This document shows positions 32,014-42,946 of a stretch of DNA of 64,000 nt, piece after piece; within the stretch, counting starts at the first letter, position 1, and every line of letters begins with the position of its first letter. The translations under genes and the position numbers were made by a program. The notes beneath the pieces are model-generated. The model made no database searches. It worked only from the letters and a program-made list of their open reading frames with translations, and was not told the origin of the DNA. Source of the stretch: Falciphora oryzae (taxonomy: Eukaryota > Ascomycota > Sordariomycetes > Magnaporthales > Magnaporthaceae); assembly GCA_000733355.1 (NCBI GenBank), contig JNVV01000001.1, forward strand, positions 877,670 to 941,669. The letters run 5' to 3'.

Positions 32014-34752
32014 GGGCTTCGTTAGCAGGACCGCACGTTTTGTTGGAGGGACCGCAAATAGTGGATTTTTGCTAGGGCCACAGTGCCAACATCGCCAAAC
32101 ATGCACGCATTCGGTACCTTTGCTAATTGCCAGCGATTTCCAGCCAATTTAATGCCTTTGCGAATAATTTTATAGATTTTGATATATAACCTGTAGTTTT
32201 TGATGCTTTTTGATTTTTTTTAGCCCGCATACAAATTAAAATTTTCTCTACCTATATAGGCCCTACTTTTTGCTTTTCGCACCAACGGCTAACGGCTACG
32301 GGCGACGGCCTACCGCTAATATAAACAACCCTACTTTTTATCCCTCCTTTATAAAGGGCGAGGCGGCCCTTCTGGCGTACGCGCATAAAAACGGCTACAA
32401 TCTAGCCGTTAAAAAGCGCTTCCTACGAGGCGCCAAAAGCGAGGCTATTACGAAAGTTAATTACCGCTGTTCCAAAAGCCGGCCCAAATCCGCTGCAATC
32501 ACCCAAACCGCCGAGGCCACGTACGAGACCAAACGACGCAAAACCTCTTCCTAAATGACAGATTGCGGCTTTAAGGTTAACCTTTAACGCGTTTCCGGGC
32601 AGGGCTAAAAAATCGAGCCCGTTAAAGCGCGTAACGGCCAAAAGCTTACCTACAACCACCGCTTTACTACAGCAACTGCTTTTGCTTCGTTCCGGTAACG
32701 CAACCTAGCCTAATACAAAAACCGGATCGTTGCAAACTAAAAGGCGGGCACAAAGCCGTTACAAATTATAACCAACCTCCGAAAATTAGGCGAGGCCGTT
32801 AACTTTGGCTACCAAAACCTTAATAACTTCTTGCACGATTGCCGGCGCAAAAAGCTCAACGGACGCACGCCTATCTAGTGGCTTTATAAAATACCATTAA
32901 ATAATATCAAATCCTATCAAATTGCTTGCTAATTTACTTATTTCCGATAGCAACTCGATAACCCAAATGCGTTTTTTTAGCGTAACCTTAGGAACGAAAA
33001 CGGCCGGATCCTTTGCCTATTTATCGCTCCAAAAACCTCCCTCCCTTTTTTCAAAGCCGCCCCCGACGTATTCGTTACCGATTGTACCTATAAAACCAAC
33101 CGCTTTAACCTACCCCTATTTAATTTTTATAGGATCTAACCTTTCCGGAAATCTTTTTCGATCGCCGCCGCGTTTATTAACGCCGAAAAAGAAGGCTAAT
33201 ATGCGTAGGCTTTGCAAACGCTACACGAATATTTATTAAAAAACAACGTGCCTTTCCTTAAATTGGTGGTTACAAACCGGGAGTTGGCGTTAATTAATGC
33301 TTTAAAGCGCTACGAGGATTTTAAGCGCGTTCCCTATCTGTTTTGCAAATAGCACGTTAATATGAACGTTTTAGCTAAAAGCAAGCGTTATTTCCTACCG
33401 GCTACGCGCTTCCCTAACGGTTCGATTAAGCGCAACGAAAAGTTTTCCGCGTTTTTTAAAAATTGGAACGCTTTATTAACTTTTAATAGCGAGGAAGTAT
33501 TTGAAGATCGCTTAAAAACGTTTATTAATAGCAAATACCTAACGGAAGCCGTAAATTACGCGGTAAAAACCTAGATCGACTTATAGAAAACCGTTTTTAT
33601 TAATTGTTAGGTTAACTTCGTATTTTATTTTAGCTACCGTACAACCTCTATCGTTAAGTCGCTTTACGCCGGTATAAAAAGGTTTATTATAAACGCGGGC
33701 GGCGATTTGGCTACAGTTTTTCGTAAATTAACATTATATTAGCGCAACTAAATAGCGGATATCAAACTCGCACGCAACCAAGGGATAAATAAGGCGCCGT
33801 TCGGGCTTAACGAGCTATTTTACGGCTTTATCAAAAGCTAAATCGTGCTATAAGCGCTGCGGAAATGCGAGAAAAAGATCGCGGCCTTGCTAAAGCAACC
33901 TCGGCAAAGCTATTGGGACCTGGCACCTAATAAGCCTTGCATTTGTACTATTACGGCTTCCTACGGACTACCCTGCCGCCACGTCCTTTTCCATTATCTC
34001 GCTAATAACGAGCCGCTTTCCGTCACCTAATTCGATCCGTATTAGCGTTGGAATTGGAAATTGATAACTTCGTACGTTTTAGGTCCTTAACGCCCCGTTG
34101 GACCGCTGGATCCAACCCCGATTCGAGGCAAAGGACGCCTTTAAGGGTTTATAGCCGCATATAACTCGACCAAACGCTTACCAAGCCTATACGAAATCGC
34201 CGAAAAAAACGAGGTGCAAAAGGCGCAGCCGCCCCCTTCTACAGCGCCGGCCCGACTTTTAACGGGCCTTACCCGTAGCCGTAGCCGTCAGCCTGCCCGT
34301 AGCCGTAGCCGTACCCGTAGCCGTAAACCTTCCTCGTCACCGGATCCCCTCCGTAAAAAGGAAGGTACCTACGAGGCCGGCACCGCCAACCCACGACGAT
34401 CTGCGCGCATAATAACGAAATACGAATTTATAAATAACGAAAAGGAGGAAATTAACCTAATTCCCACTAAATTTAAGTGCAGATTCGATAAAAAAATGGC
34501 TAAAAAGGAAGCAGATACTCGGCAGGCCACATAGGAAATCCAGGAGTGCATTGTAGTCTTGGGGGTTTAATTAAACGTTGTGCGTTGAAATACGAGTTGT
34601 TGTTGTTAATTACTTAATTGGCACAAGTCTGGCATTAATGCATTCGCAATTAGCGGCGATTTGGCAATGGTACCGAATGGAAAAGTGCTGCACTATGGGT
34701 TCTACTATTTGCGGTCCCTCCAATAAAACGTACGGTCCTGCTAACGAAGCCC
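32014..34752 (+). mobile_element. Mutator-like (MULE) DNA transposon inserted in Copia
   Basis: The inverted ends begin GGGCTTCGTTAGCAGGACCG and extend about 50 bp, including GGAGGGACCGCAAATAGT on both arms. An 8-bp duplication CTTTAAAA flanks it (32006-32013 and 34753-34760). Removing 2,739 bp plus one duplication restores Copia's frame across K-K-A-L-K-S-S-Y. It contains a single broken transposase gene. Mutation load is light. Confidence 0.9.
32270..34570 (+). pseudogene. MULE transposase with SWIM zinc finger
   Basis: All recognisable parts lie in one frame from about 32270 to TAA 34568-34570. An N-terminal FAR1/WRKY-type DNA-binding region is seen (G-Y-N-L-A-V-K-K-R near 32390, C-G-F-K-V-N-L near 32565). 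The catalytic MULE domain follows, with F-V-T-D-C-T-Y-K-T-N near 33080, E-K-E-E-G-Y-A-Y-A-L near 33190-33215, V-V-T-N-R-E-L-A-L in place of T-D near 33270-33296, and C-K-x-H-V-N near 33345-33362. A SWIM finger C-x-C then C-R-H lies at 33938-33990. An R-S-rich tail is near 34270-34330. Internal TAG/TAA stops are RIP-type. No convincing ATG is seen at the N-terminus. Confidence 0.85.
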
Positions 34753-34760
34753 CTTTAAAA

Positions 34761-36380
34761 AGCTCCTATAATAAATATTGGTTAGCTGCTTTAGGGTTAG
34801 AATTTAAGCAATTTTTACGCGCTGGAACTTTTAACTTCCTGCCAAAAGCTAAACTACCTAAAGGGCGGAGATTAATAACTTACCGACCGGTTTTTAAGCT
34901 CAAAAAAAATAAAGAAAATCGCCCCCTAAAATATAAAGCCAGGCTGGTTGCTAAGGGTTTTTTGCAAATAAAAGGCTTGGATTTTATCGAAACCTTTGCC
35001 TCTATTAATATACCGCCTACCTGGCGTATTTTGCTGGCCTTTGCTGTAGCAAAAGATTGGGAAATCGAACAAATCGATTTTATTGGGGCATTTCTAAACA
35101 GTAACCTTAACGTGAAGCTATACCTTAGTATTCCAAAAGGCTTTAAGAAGTGGTTAACTATTGCAACCCCCGAAATTAAAAAGCTCGCCAAGCATTTTGG
35201 CTTTAAATTTTCGGAAAAATAGGTGATCCTGTTGAAAAGGGCACTATATGGTTTGAAACAGGGACCCCGTAAATGGCAGAACAAGCTAAAAACCCTACTT
35301 AAAAAGGAAGGTTTTACGCCTTTTGTTTCTAATCCAGCGGTTTACTTCAATGCAAAAACAAAGCATTTTATTATCACCTTTATGGACGATTGCTTGTTAA
35401 TAGGGCCTAATATCAAATATATCCGGTCCCTGAAAAAGTCGTTAAACAAGGTGTATGCATTAGAAGACCGTGGGCCTGCCACCTATTTTTTAGGTGTTCA
35501 AATCATAAGGGATAGGCTTAAAAGGCTTCTTTGGATCCACCAAAGCCAGTATATCGATAAAATGCTAATAGCCTTCGGGTTGCAAAATTCTCGAAGTATA
35601 AGTATCCCTTTACAACCGGGTGTGCTAAACGATACTAGCGGATCGCTTGTAACCTCTGCTGAAGTTAAATTATTACAAAGGATTATAGGGACCGTTATAT
35701 ACCTAATGCTTTTAACCCGCCCGGATATCGGTTTTACTATTTAGTAGATTTTACGCCACCTTACAGCGCCTACTAACACGCATATTAACGCTGCAAAGAA
35801 CCTATTTAGGTATTTAGGTACAACCCGTCAAACAACTATCCGTTACGGGCACCTAAAGAAAGATATAACAAATCCGATACATGCACAAGTTGCAAGTAAC
35901 TTGTTAAAATTAGTTGGTTTTAGCGATAGCGATTATGCGGGGGATAAATCCACCTTAAAATCAATTTATGGCTATTTATTTTGCCTAATAGGTAATCCCA
36001 TTAGTTAGAAGTGCAAAAGGGCTAGCACTATAGCCCTTAGCACTATTGAAGCTAAAACCGATGCTTTAGCGGAAACCCTTCGAAAGGCGAAATGGTTAAA
36101 ATACTTATTTACGGAGCTGCAAAGCCCTATTAAGGGACCTATTGCTATTTTTAGCGATAACACTAGTTCTATCGGAAATACGCACAACCCTACCATGCAT
36201 GCAAGGATTAAGTATACCCTGCTAAAGTTCCATTTCGTTAGGGAGGAAGTTAGCGTTAAAACAATTACGATACAGTACATCGATACCAAAAATATGCCCG
36301 CTAATGGGTTAACTAAGCCTTTAACCCCTCCAAAACACAAAGCTTTTTTAAAGCTAATGGGCTTACAAATCCCAACTTAA
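34761..36380 (+). pseudogene. Copia reverse transcriptase and RNase H
   Basis: After the MULE the Copia frame continues: W-L-A-A-L near 34785, R-L-V-A-K-G-F near 34945, Q-I-D-F-I-G-A-F-L near 35080, L-K-R-A-L-Y-G-L-K-Q near 35232, and the intact catalytic F-M-D-D at 35379-35390. RNase H follows with S-D-S-D-Y-A-G-D near 35925, S-T-I-E-A-K-T-D-A-L near 36040 and A-N-G-L-T-K-P-L near 36300. The stop is TAA 36378-36380. Three or four in-frame TAG/TAA codons interrupt it (for example at 35220 and 35742). It is the best-preserved polymerase in the window. Confidence 0.92.
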
Positions 36381-36514
36381 GTTTTTTCTTTAGTGCTTTT
36401 TTGGTTGGGCTTTTTTAATCAATCAATGCTAGTTACTGCATAGAAAATTTTCTTTACAACCTTAATTTCTTTTATCCCGTAGTTAGATTTTTCCTTTTTG
36501 CAAAGCAAATAATT

Positions 36515-36526
36515 AAAAAGAGGGGG
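36515..36526 (+). promoter_or_regulatory. Copia polypurine tract
   Basis: AAAAAGAGGGGG lies immediately before the TGTT of the 3' LTR, the expected place for plus-strand priming. Confidence 0.75.
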
Positions 36527-37151
36527 TGTTAAAAAAACTAATGTATTTAGCTAAGTTGGGTGTATAGGCCCAACCTACCCTATACTACCCTTTTTGGATT
36601 ATCTACCCTGTATTGTTGTGGGGTTATGCACGGGAATAGCGGGCAGTGCTTATAGCGTGCTTAAAGGTAGCTTACAGCACCTATAGCACCTACTGGAAGC
36701 CTAAAAGCAGCCTGCAACCCCTGTGGGATACCTAAGCACCCAAATCAATCGTTGTAGGTCGCACTAACTCGCCTACCCTGCACATCTACCCTACACAAAA
36801 TTGATTAGGAGTCAATTTGCACAAGTCAAAATTAGAGGCCTAACGCGGAAATAGGTTTGGTGGCCGTGGGTCGATTTTTTGGAAATCCCATACAAAATAA
36901 TTTTTCGGAAAATCACTCGCGGCACCGGAAGCCCCCACGGCGGAAAACCCGCGGGATTAATGTCGGTGGGTATATAAAGGAAGCGATTGTTAGCGCCCCT
37001 CAACTGCAATACAAGCCTATTCCACCCACTAAGCTTGGGGCCCCGACAACGCTATTTATAGCGCCTGTCAGGGCCCAATCCAACTAACCGAAACCCTGCT
37101 GGCCACTGTGACTGCGCTGCAAATCCCCGATTTGACCTCCGAATATTAACA
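36527..37151 (+). repeat. Copia 3' LTR
   Basis: This 625-bp partner of 18734-19358 begins TGTTAAAAAAACTAATG and ends CCGAATATTAACA, followed by CGTCG. The C-rich middle (CAGCACCTATAGCACC) is well kept. Confidence 0.9.
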
Positions 37152-37156
37152 CGTCG

Positions 37157-38070
37157 TTACCTTTAAAAGTGCGGCAATTTTAACTCGATGCCGCGTTTCG
37201 TACGCTGCGTGCGTTTTCGAAAATACCAAATTGGTATTTGTTTAAATTGCATTTAGCAAAGCTATAAAAATAGGTATGGATATGCTCGTACGGGAACTAT
37301 TTTTCCCGGTTTATTTGTTACTAGCTTAAACCGTAGCGATAATAATAATAGTTCTGATAATGGTAATAGTAATCGTACGGTACAAAAACGTTTTTTTCCT
37401 TTAGCTTTGCTAATTCGGGTTTAAATCGTAAAATAATTATAATTAAAAATTGATCGTACGGTAATATTTTTTTTTTAAGTGTAAAATAAAGGAAAAGGGT
37501 TTTTATCGTACGTTATTTTATTAGGTTTTTTTTTTTTTTTTCGGAACTTAGGTCGGAAAAAATTGGAATTATGCGAAACCAAATACTGTATTTAACAAAA
37601 GAATTTTTTTTTTCCGTTAATTTTATTTTTTTACTTTTTTAATATAAGTTTTTACCTTAATCGTCGCACGATTTGTTAATATTAAAATTGCTAATGTTTC
37701 GTTCGTATTTTTTTTATTAAAGCGTTAGTAAAGTTATTTCGTCCGTCGATTTAACGGATTTTAAAAATCTCCTTTCGTTTGTACGATTCCCGGAAAAATA
37801 TAATATTAATTATTAATTTTTTTTCCGTCGTATTACCTAATTTTACTAAATATTCGTATAATAATTTAAAATTTATGCAAATAATAGTTGGGATGCGTGC
37901 GATACTTAGGGTAGAAATAATCCGTTTTAATATGCTACTAAGTACGAAACCGCTATTAAAACCAATTATTATACCGTATAATTTGTTTGCTAGCACGCTT
38001 TTCGTTATTCGTTTGCATTTAATAAATAACTAATGGAAAATGTTCCTTTAAATAAAAAATAAAATTTCCG
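37157..38070. other. AT-rich DNA with recurrent CGTACG, part 1
   Basis: This is the right flank of the Copia insertion. I see no credible gene; open stretches such as 37779-38033 lack family resemblance and lie in RIP-like sequence. CGTACG occurs about five times between 37199 and 37512. It is continuous in character with 38505-39274 and 39709-41080. Confidence 0.5.
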
Positions 38071-38072
38071 TA

Positions 38073-38502
38073 ACGTGGTTCACCACCGAGTCGCGCACTT
38101 CGAAATCACGTGTTAAACGCGATTTTCAACACCCTTGCTAACTCGGCCAATTTAAGCTCAAATTTAACCAAATTTAAACAGGTTGTATTCAACTAAATAA
38201 GGAATTTAATTTAATTTTCTTAGATTTTTATCATTACCCCTTTAGGGTTAGTTGCATATTTTACACAGTATATTACACAGTGTTTCGAACTAACCTTAAA
38301 GGGGGAATAATAAAAATCCAAGAAAATTAAATTAAATTTACTACGTAGTTAAATATAACCTATTAAAATTTGGTTAAATTTGGGCTTAAATTGGCCGAGT
38401 TAGCAAGGGTACCGAAAATTGCGTTTAATATACAATTTCGTAGTGCGCGACTCGGTGGTTTGCGCGACTCGGTGGTTTGCGCGACTCGGTGGTGAACCAC
38501 GT
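38073..38502. mobile_element. MITE-5, palindromic Fot1-related MITE
   Basis: This 430-bp element has ends ACGTGGTTCACCACCGAGTC and the inverse, flanked by TA (38071-38072, 38503-38504). The left end has one CCACCGAGTCGCGCA repeat but the right end has three GCGCGACTCGGTGG units, so subterminal copy number is asymmetric. The arms pair around a centre with TTTACACAGTATATTACACAG. Confidence 0.85.
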
Positions 38503-38504
38503 TA

Positions 38505-39274
38505 TAATTTATTTCTTTTGTTAATACGATTAGGTAGCTAAATTATAATATTAGGTTTTTATTATTAGCAAATAATCAACTTGCAAAAATAAATAGCTTC
38601 GTACGAGCTAAATCTAAAAAAAAGTAGTTAAATCCTCGTTATAGGTTATTTATTTGCTATTAAAACCGTTAATTTAATTTATCGATATTTTTTTTATTTA
38701 GGTTATTTATTTAGGCTATTATAAATAGGTCGTACGTTATTTTTAGTTAATAAATGGTTGTTATATATGCATTTCGTGCGCGTTAAGCAATATATTATTA
38801 TATTACGTTTTCGGCCTTTAATTTTACCAATTAAAATTAATTAAATTATCCTTTTTGTACGACTGTAATATTTTTTTTTAAAGTTTAAATTTATATCCGT
38901 TAAATTCCAGGTAGTTATCGTACGAAAAAAAAGTTTTCGGTTTAGTTTAGAAATTTGTTTCGTGCAGCTTTTCCTTTCCAAATCCGAAAATGCTATTGTT
39001 ATAAAGCTAAACGTATTATTTATTTGTATACCCGTAATGCCAAATTCCTATCGTTCGGTTGCTATAAATAATAAATAAAAGTCGTACGATAAAGTTTTTA
39101 TTCCTAATATTTCGCGGTAGTAAAAATAGTAGGTTTTTTACTAATAAGTTCCAAATTTTGCCATTCCGTATAATAGCTTTTATATTTATAAAATGGAATC
39201 CGTTAGGTATTTATAGCGGATTTTTTTAGCAATTTTGCGATAACTATTCCTACGAGCTTTTTTTTTAAATTGGA
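38505..39274. other. AT-rich DNA with recurrent CGTACG, part 2
   Basis: This lies between two MITEs. CGTACG occurs near 38600, 38730, 38920 and 39083. No ORF with recognisable content, no RNA gene seen. Confidence 0.5.
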
Positions 39275-39276
39275 TA

Positions 39277-39706
39277 ACGTAGTTCACAAGCGAGTGCCAC
39301 ACACAAGCGAGTGCCACACTTGAAAATCCCATATTAAACGCGATTTTCGATACCCTCGCTAACTCGGGCAATATAAGCCCAAATTTAACCAAATTTAAAC
39401 AGGTTATGTTTAATTAAATAAAAAAATTAATTTAATTTTCTTGGATTTTTATTATTACCCTTTTAGGGTTAGTTCGCAGCACTGTATAATACACTGTGTA
39501 AAATATGCAGATTAACCTAAAAGAGTAATAAGAAAAATCCAAGAAAATTAAATTAATTTTTTTATTTAATTAAATATAACCTGTCTAAATTTGGTTAAAT
39601 TTGGGCTTATATTGCCCGAGTTAGCAAGGGTATCGAAAATCGCGTTTAATATGGGATTTTCAAATGTGGCACTCGCTTGTGTGTGGCACTCGCTTGTGAA
39701 CTACGT
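39277..39706. mobile_element. MITE-6, palindromic Fot1-related MITE
   Basis: This 430-bp element has ends ACGTAGTTCACAAGCGAGTG, in which GTGG has become GTAG on both arms, and TA flanks (39275-39276, 39707-39708). Two GCGAGTGCCACAC repeats lie at each end. The arms are inverted repeats around CACTGTATAATACACTGTG. Confidence 0.85.
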
Positions 39707-39708
39707 TA

Positions 39709-41080
39709 TAGGTTTAGGTAATGTTTTTTATTTCGTACGATGTTTCCAATTTTTCCATTAGGGTCGGGCCGATATTAAAAAATAAGCGCTAGCTTATCCG
39801 TTAAATAGTTGGAATTTAAATAAAAAGTTCCTCATTTTCGGAATCGTTAAACCTTTACGCAATTATCCTCGTTTTTTCGTACGGATAGTCCAAAATTTTC
39901 CTTTTTATTTTTCGTATAAAGCGGGTATTTTATATCCGGAATCCGGCGTATTTATTTAGATCGTATTTGATAATTTTAATAGTATTTCGTGCGATAAGGT
40001 TATTAATTTTTACCGCGTTGGATTTTTCGAACGGTTTTCCTAATGTAGTAATTTTCTTTTCCGTACGAAATAATAGGGCTAGTTCCCAATTACCTTTTTT
40101 TTAGCAGTTAGGTATGCTATTAGCTTTGCGTTGTAATAGGTCGTACGTGCGAAGTTTATTCCGGGTGTTTAATGTTTGGTTGATTTCGACCTCCGTACGG
40201 ATATTCCGTAATATTTTTATTGCTTTTTAAACTGTTTTTGCTTTTCGTATAATATTTAAAAACGAAGCGGAGTTTTAATTAATCCGGGGGTAAATACTAA
40301 AAACTAGTAAGGTTAGCACGAAGCCGTTAAATCCTATTATATCGTTTAATGCTTTAATTGCTATTTGCAATAATATTTCGTTATCCGTGCAATATTTAAA
40401 TTCCTCCTTTAGGATATCGTACGCTTTTTTAAAAGGTTGATACGTTCGTTCGATTTTCCCGACAACCTAATAGGTTTTTATTAGCATTTTTTTTATACGA
40501 CATTCCTACCACCCTAATGTAATTGCGGAATACTTCCGACGAAAAATTCGTACTAAATTTGTGCGAAATGGTGTTTGGTGGCTTTTGGTAAGCAAAAATC
40601 CAGCATTTACAAAAAGCGTTTTATACGTCCTAAATTGATAGTGATCGTACGAACGTCGCAATTTGGAAGGATGTTATTATATTAATAACGTATAATGCGT
40701 TTTTCCTTCCCAAATATACGATGTTAATAACGACTTCGTAATTAAATTTGCAATTGTTTTTAATCGAAAATTTAAACCGTTAAAAGGCCGGGTTATATGT
40801 TTAGCAATGGTAACACATTTTGCTAATTTTTTCCAGGATTTTTTCTTTTACGTTAAAATATCCTGCTTTTTTTAAAAATCGATGGAGGTGTTTTGTACGA
40901 AAGTATCCGAACTTTCGATAAAGCTTCCTAAGTTTTTTTTTATTTAAAATGCTACTATTTCCACATTACCTACGTTAAAAAATGGGTGCTTTTATTTTTT
41001 AATTATTGGAATAGTTGTTCCGTTTTTTCGTACGATATTATCGTTAACGTTATTAAAATAACATTTTAATTTATCGGCGT
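39709..41080. other. AT-rich DNA with recurrent CGTACG, part 3
   Basis: No gene is recognised. Exact CGTACG occurs about eight times (for example near 39733, 39868, 40055, 40141, 40195, 40425, 40648 and 41029), mostly as TCGTACG or CCGTACG. Spacing is irregular, so it is not a simple tandem array. Confidence 0.5.
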
Positions 41081-41082
41081 TA

Positions 41083-42944
41083 ACGTGGTTCACCAGTGAA
41101 TAGGACAAACCAACGAATGGGACACGCGACGCGACAACGCGACACATCATTTTTAACAACCGATTCCTCCACCAAACACAATGTCAAACAAAAGCGACGA
41201 AAACCAGGTAATGCTTGCCCTTTAAACTTTGCAATCCAACCCAAAATTAAATATCCGGGAAACTGCGAAAATCTACTCGGTCGCGAATTCGACTTTAGCG
41301 CGTCGAAGGCACGGCCAACCTGCTCGACGCGACTGCATGCCCAAATTACGGAAATTAACAAATTCCGAAAAGGAAGCGGTTGTTAAATACATATTTAAGC
41401 TGGATTTTCGCGCATTCCCTCTTCGGCTTTTTGGTATTAAAAATATAGCCAACCGATTGCTCGCCAAACGCGACGCGGCCACCGTCGGGACCAACTAGGT
41501 CGCGAAGTTCGTTAAACGCCGCCCGGAACTCGGCACGCGCTAAATTCGAAAATACAATTACCAAAAGGCCAAATGCGAAAATCCCAAGCTCGTTTTTGCG
41601 TAATTCGACCTTATGCGGAACATTATCAATAAATACGGCATTTAAAATAACGACATTTATAACTTCGACGAAACCGGCTTTTTTATAGGCATAATCGCCG
41701 CCGTTATAGTTATTATAACGTCGGAAAGCCGTAATAAAGCAAAATTGGTCCAGCTTAGCAACCGGGAATGGGCTATAATTATCCAAAAGGTTAATTATTG
41801 CGGTTAGGCGGTCCCTCCTTTCATTATCGTCAAAAGGCAATACCACCTAGCCAGTTAGTACTCGGAAACCAACTTTTTACGCAATTAGGTTATCGCAATA
41901 AACGCTAACGGGTGGATTACGAACGAACTCGGTTTGGAATGGATTTGGCATTTCGATAAATATATTACAATTCGTTCCACGGGATCCCATCGTTTATTAG
42001 TGCTAAACGGCCACAAAAGCTACCATTCGACGGATTTCGAGCTCTATTGCTAAAAACATAATATTATTACGCTTTGCATGCTTTCGCATTCGTTTCACTT
42101 TTTTTTAGCCGCTTAACGTTAGGTGCTTCGGCCTAATAAAGCGGGCGTACGGTTGATAAATCGAAAATTTAATAAAGTTATACGTTAGCTACGTAACTAA
42201 AATCGAATTCCTTTTAGCGTTTAAAGCGGCATTTTTTAACTCCATAACCAAAAAAAATATTTAAAAAGGCTTCCGAAAAGTTGGCTTTGCTTTTTTCAAT
42301 CCGGATTTAGTTTTGGAAAAGCTAAATGTAAAGTTACGGATTCCAACTCCCCCGAGGACGCTTTTAAACGACCCCGAACTTTGGACCTTTAAAACGCCCC
42401 GGACGGCTAGGGAAGCAATTTCGCAATCCAAACATATTAAAATTCGGATTTCCAATTACTAAAGCAGTTTTCCAATATTTATACTGGCGGTTGTGGATTA
42501 ATTTGCGAAAGGGGCTAAAATAATTATGCATCGGGTTAACCTTTTGGAAAAAAAGTGCTTTAAATTACGAAAAGCGAACGAAGCACTAAGCAAACGCCGG
42601 AGGGCTAAAAAAACACGTGTCCGATTTAAAGGGTTATTTACTATCGACGAGGTACGAAATGTTTTGGACCAGCAGGAGCTGGATGGATAGTTATAGTAAG
42701 AAATGCGCGATTATGGGGGTTAGGAAAGGAGGGCGACAACGATTCGTTGGCGATATGGCACGTGCGGCAAAACCGGACACAATGCGCGCATTTGTCAGGA
42801 AAAAGTAAAAATATCCGATGTATATAGTTCTAAGTTGTTTGAATGGATGCCTGGCGTTGTTGGGTTGGCATGCGAGTTGATTGTTTAAAGGTTAGGGTGG
42901 CGTGTCCCATTCGCTGGTTTGTCCCACTCACTGGTGAACCACGT
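41083..42944 (+). mobile_element. Fot1/pogo-type DNA transposon
   Basis: This 1,862-bp element has terminal inverted repeats starting ACGTGGTTCACCAGTGAATA, with TA duplications (41081-41082, 42945-42946). Behind the terminus are two direct repeats (GTGAATAGGACA, ACGAATGGGACA), the layout seen in the eight MITEs. Length and gene content match the Fot1 family. It is the only potential autonomous source of the MITEs in the window, now inactive. Confidence 0.92.
41181..42888 (+). pseudogene. Fot1/pogo transposase
   Basis: ATG 41181 opens an N-terminal Psq/CENP-B-type helix-turn-helix region (N-P-K-L-N-I-R-E-T-A-K-I-Y near 41230, R-R-R-H-G-Q-P-A-R-R near 41300). The DDE_1 catalytic domain has Y-N-F-D-E-T-G-F at about 41655-41680, and L-V-L-N-G-H-K-S-Y-H (D to N) near 42000. 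A C-terminal knuckle at about 42754-42795 reads R-Y-G-T-C-G-K-T-G-H-N-A-R-I-C; the first cysteine is Tyr, a TGT-to-TAT change. The frame shifts by one near the T8 run at about 42100 and then stays open apart from RIP-type stops to TAA 42886-42888. Product length would fit the usual 500-600 residues. Confidence 0.9.
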
Positions 42945-42946
42945 TA

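Larger units (their letters stand above)
18734..37151 (+). mobile_element. Ty1/Copia LTR retrotransposon carrying nested insertions
   Basis: The element is bounded by 625-bp LTRs (18734-19358 and 36527-37151) and by the target duplication CGTCG (18729-18733 and 37152-37156). Internal order is primer-binding site, gag, protease, integrase, RT, RNase H, polypurine tract, the Copia order with integrase before RT. Gypsy-2 (23209-31448, GCTTT) lies between integrase and RT, and a MULE (32014-34752, CTTTAAAA) just before RT. Subtracting both with their duplications leaves gag-pol in one frame of 1,721 codons including stop. It is only lightly RIPed: the RT box FMDD is intact, though scattered TAA/TAG stops kill it. 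Confidence 0.93.

Noticed and set aside
34578..34760. N-terminal extension fused to the Copia RT
   Set aside because: This is the MULE right terminal repeat read in frame; the Copia protein really joins from 32005 to 34761.
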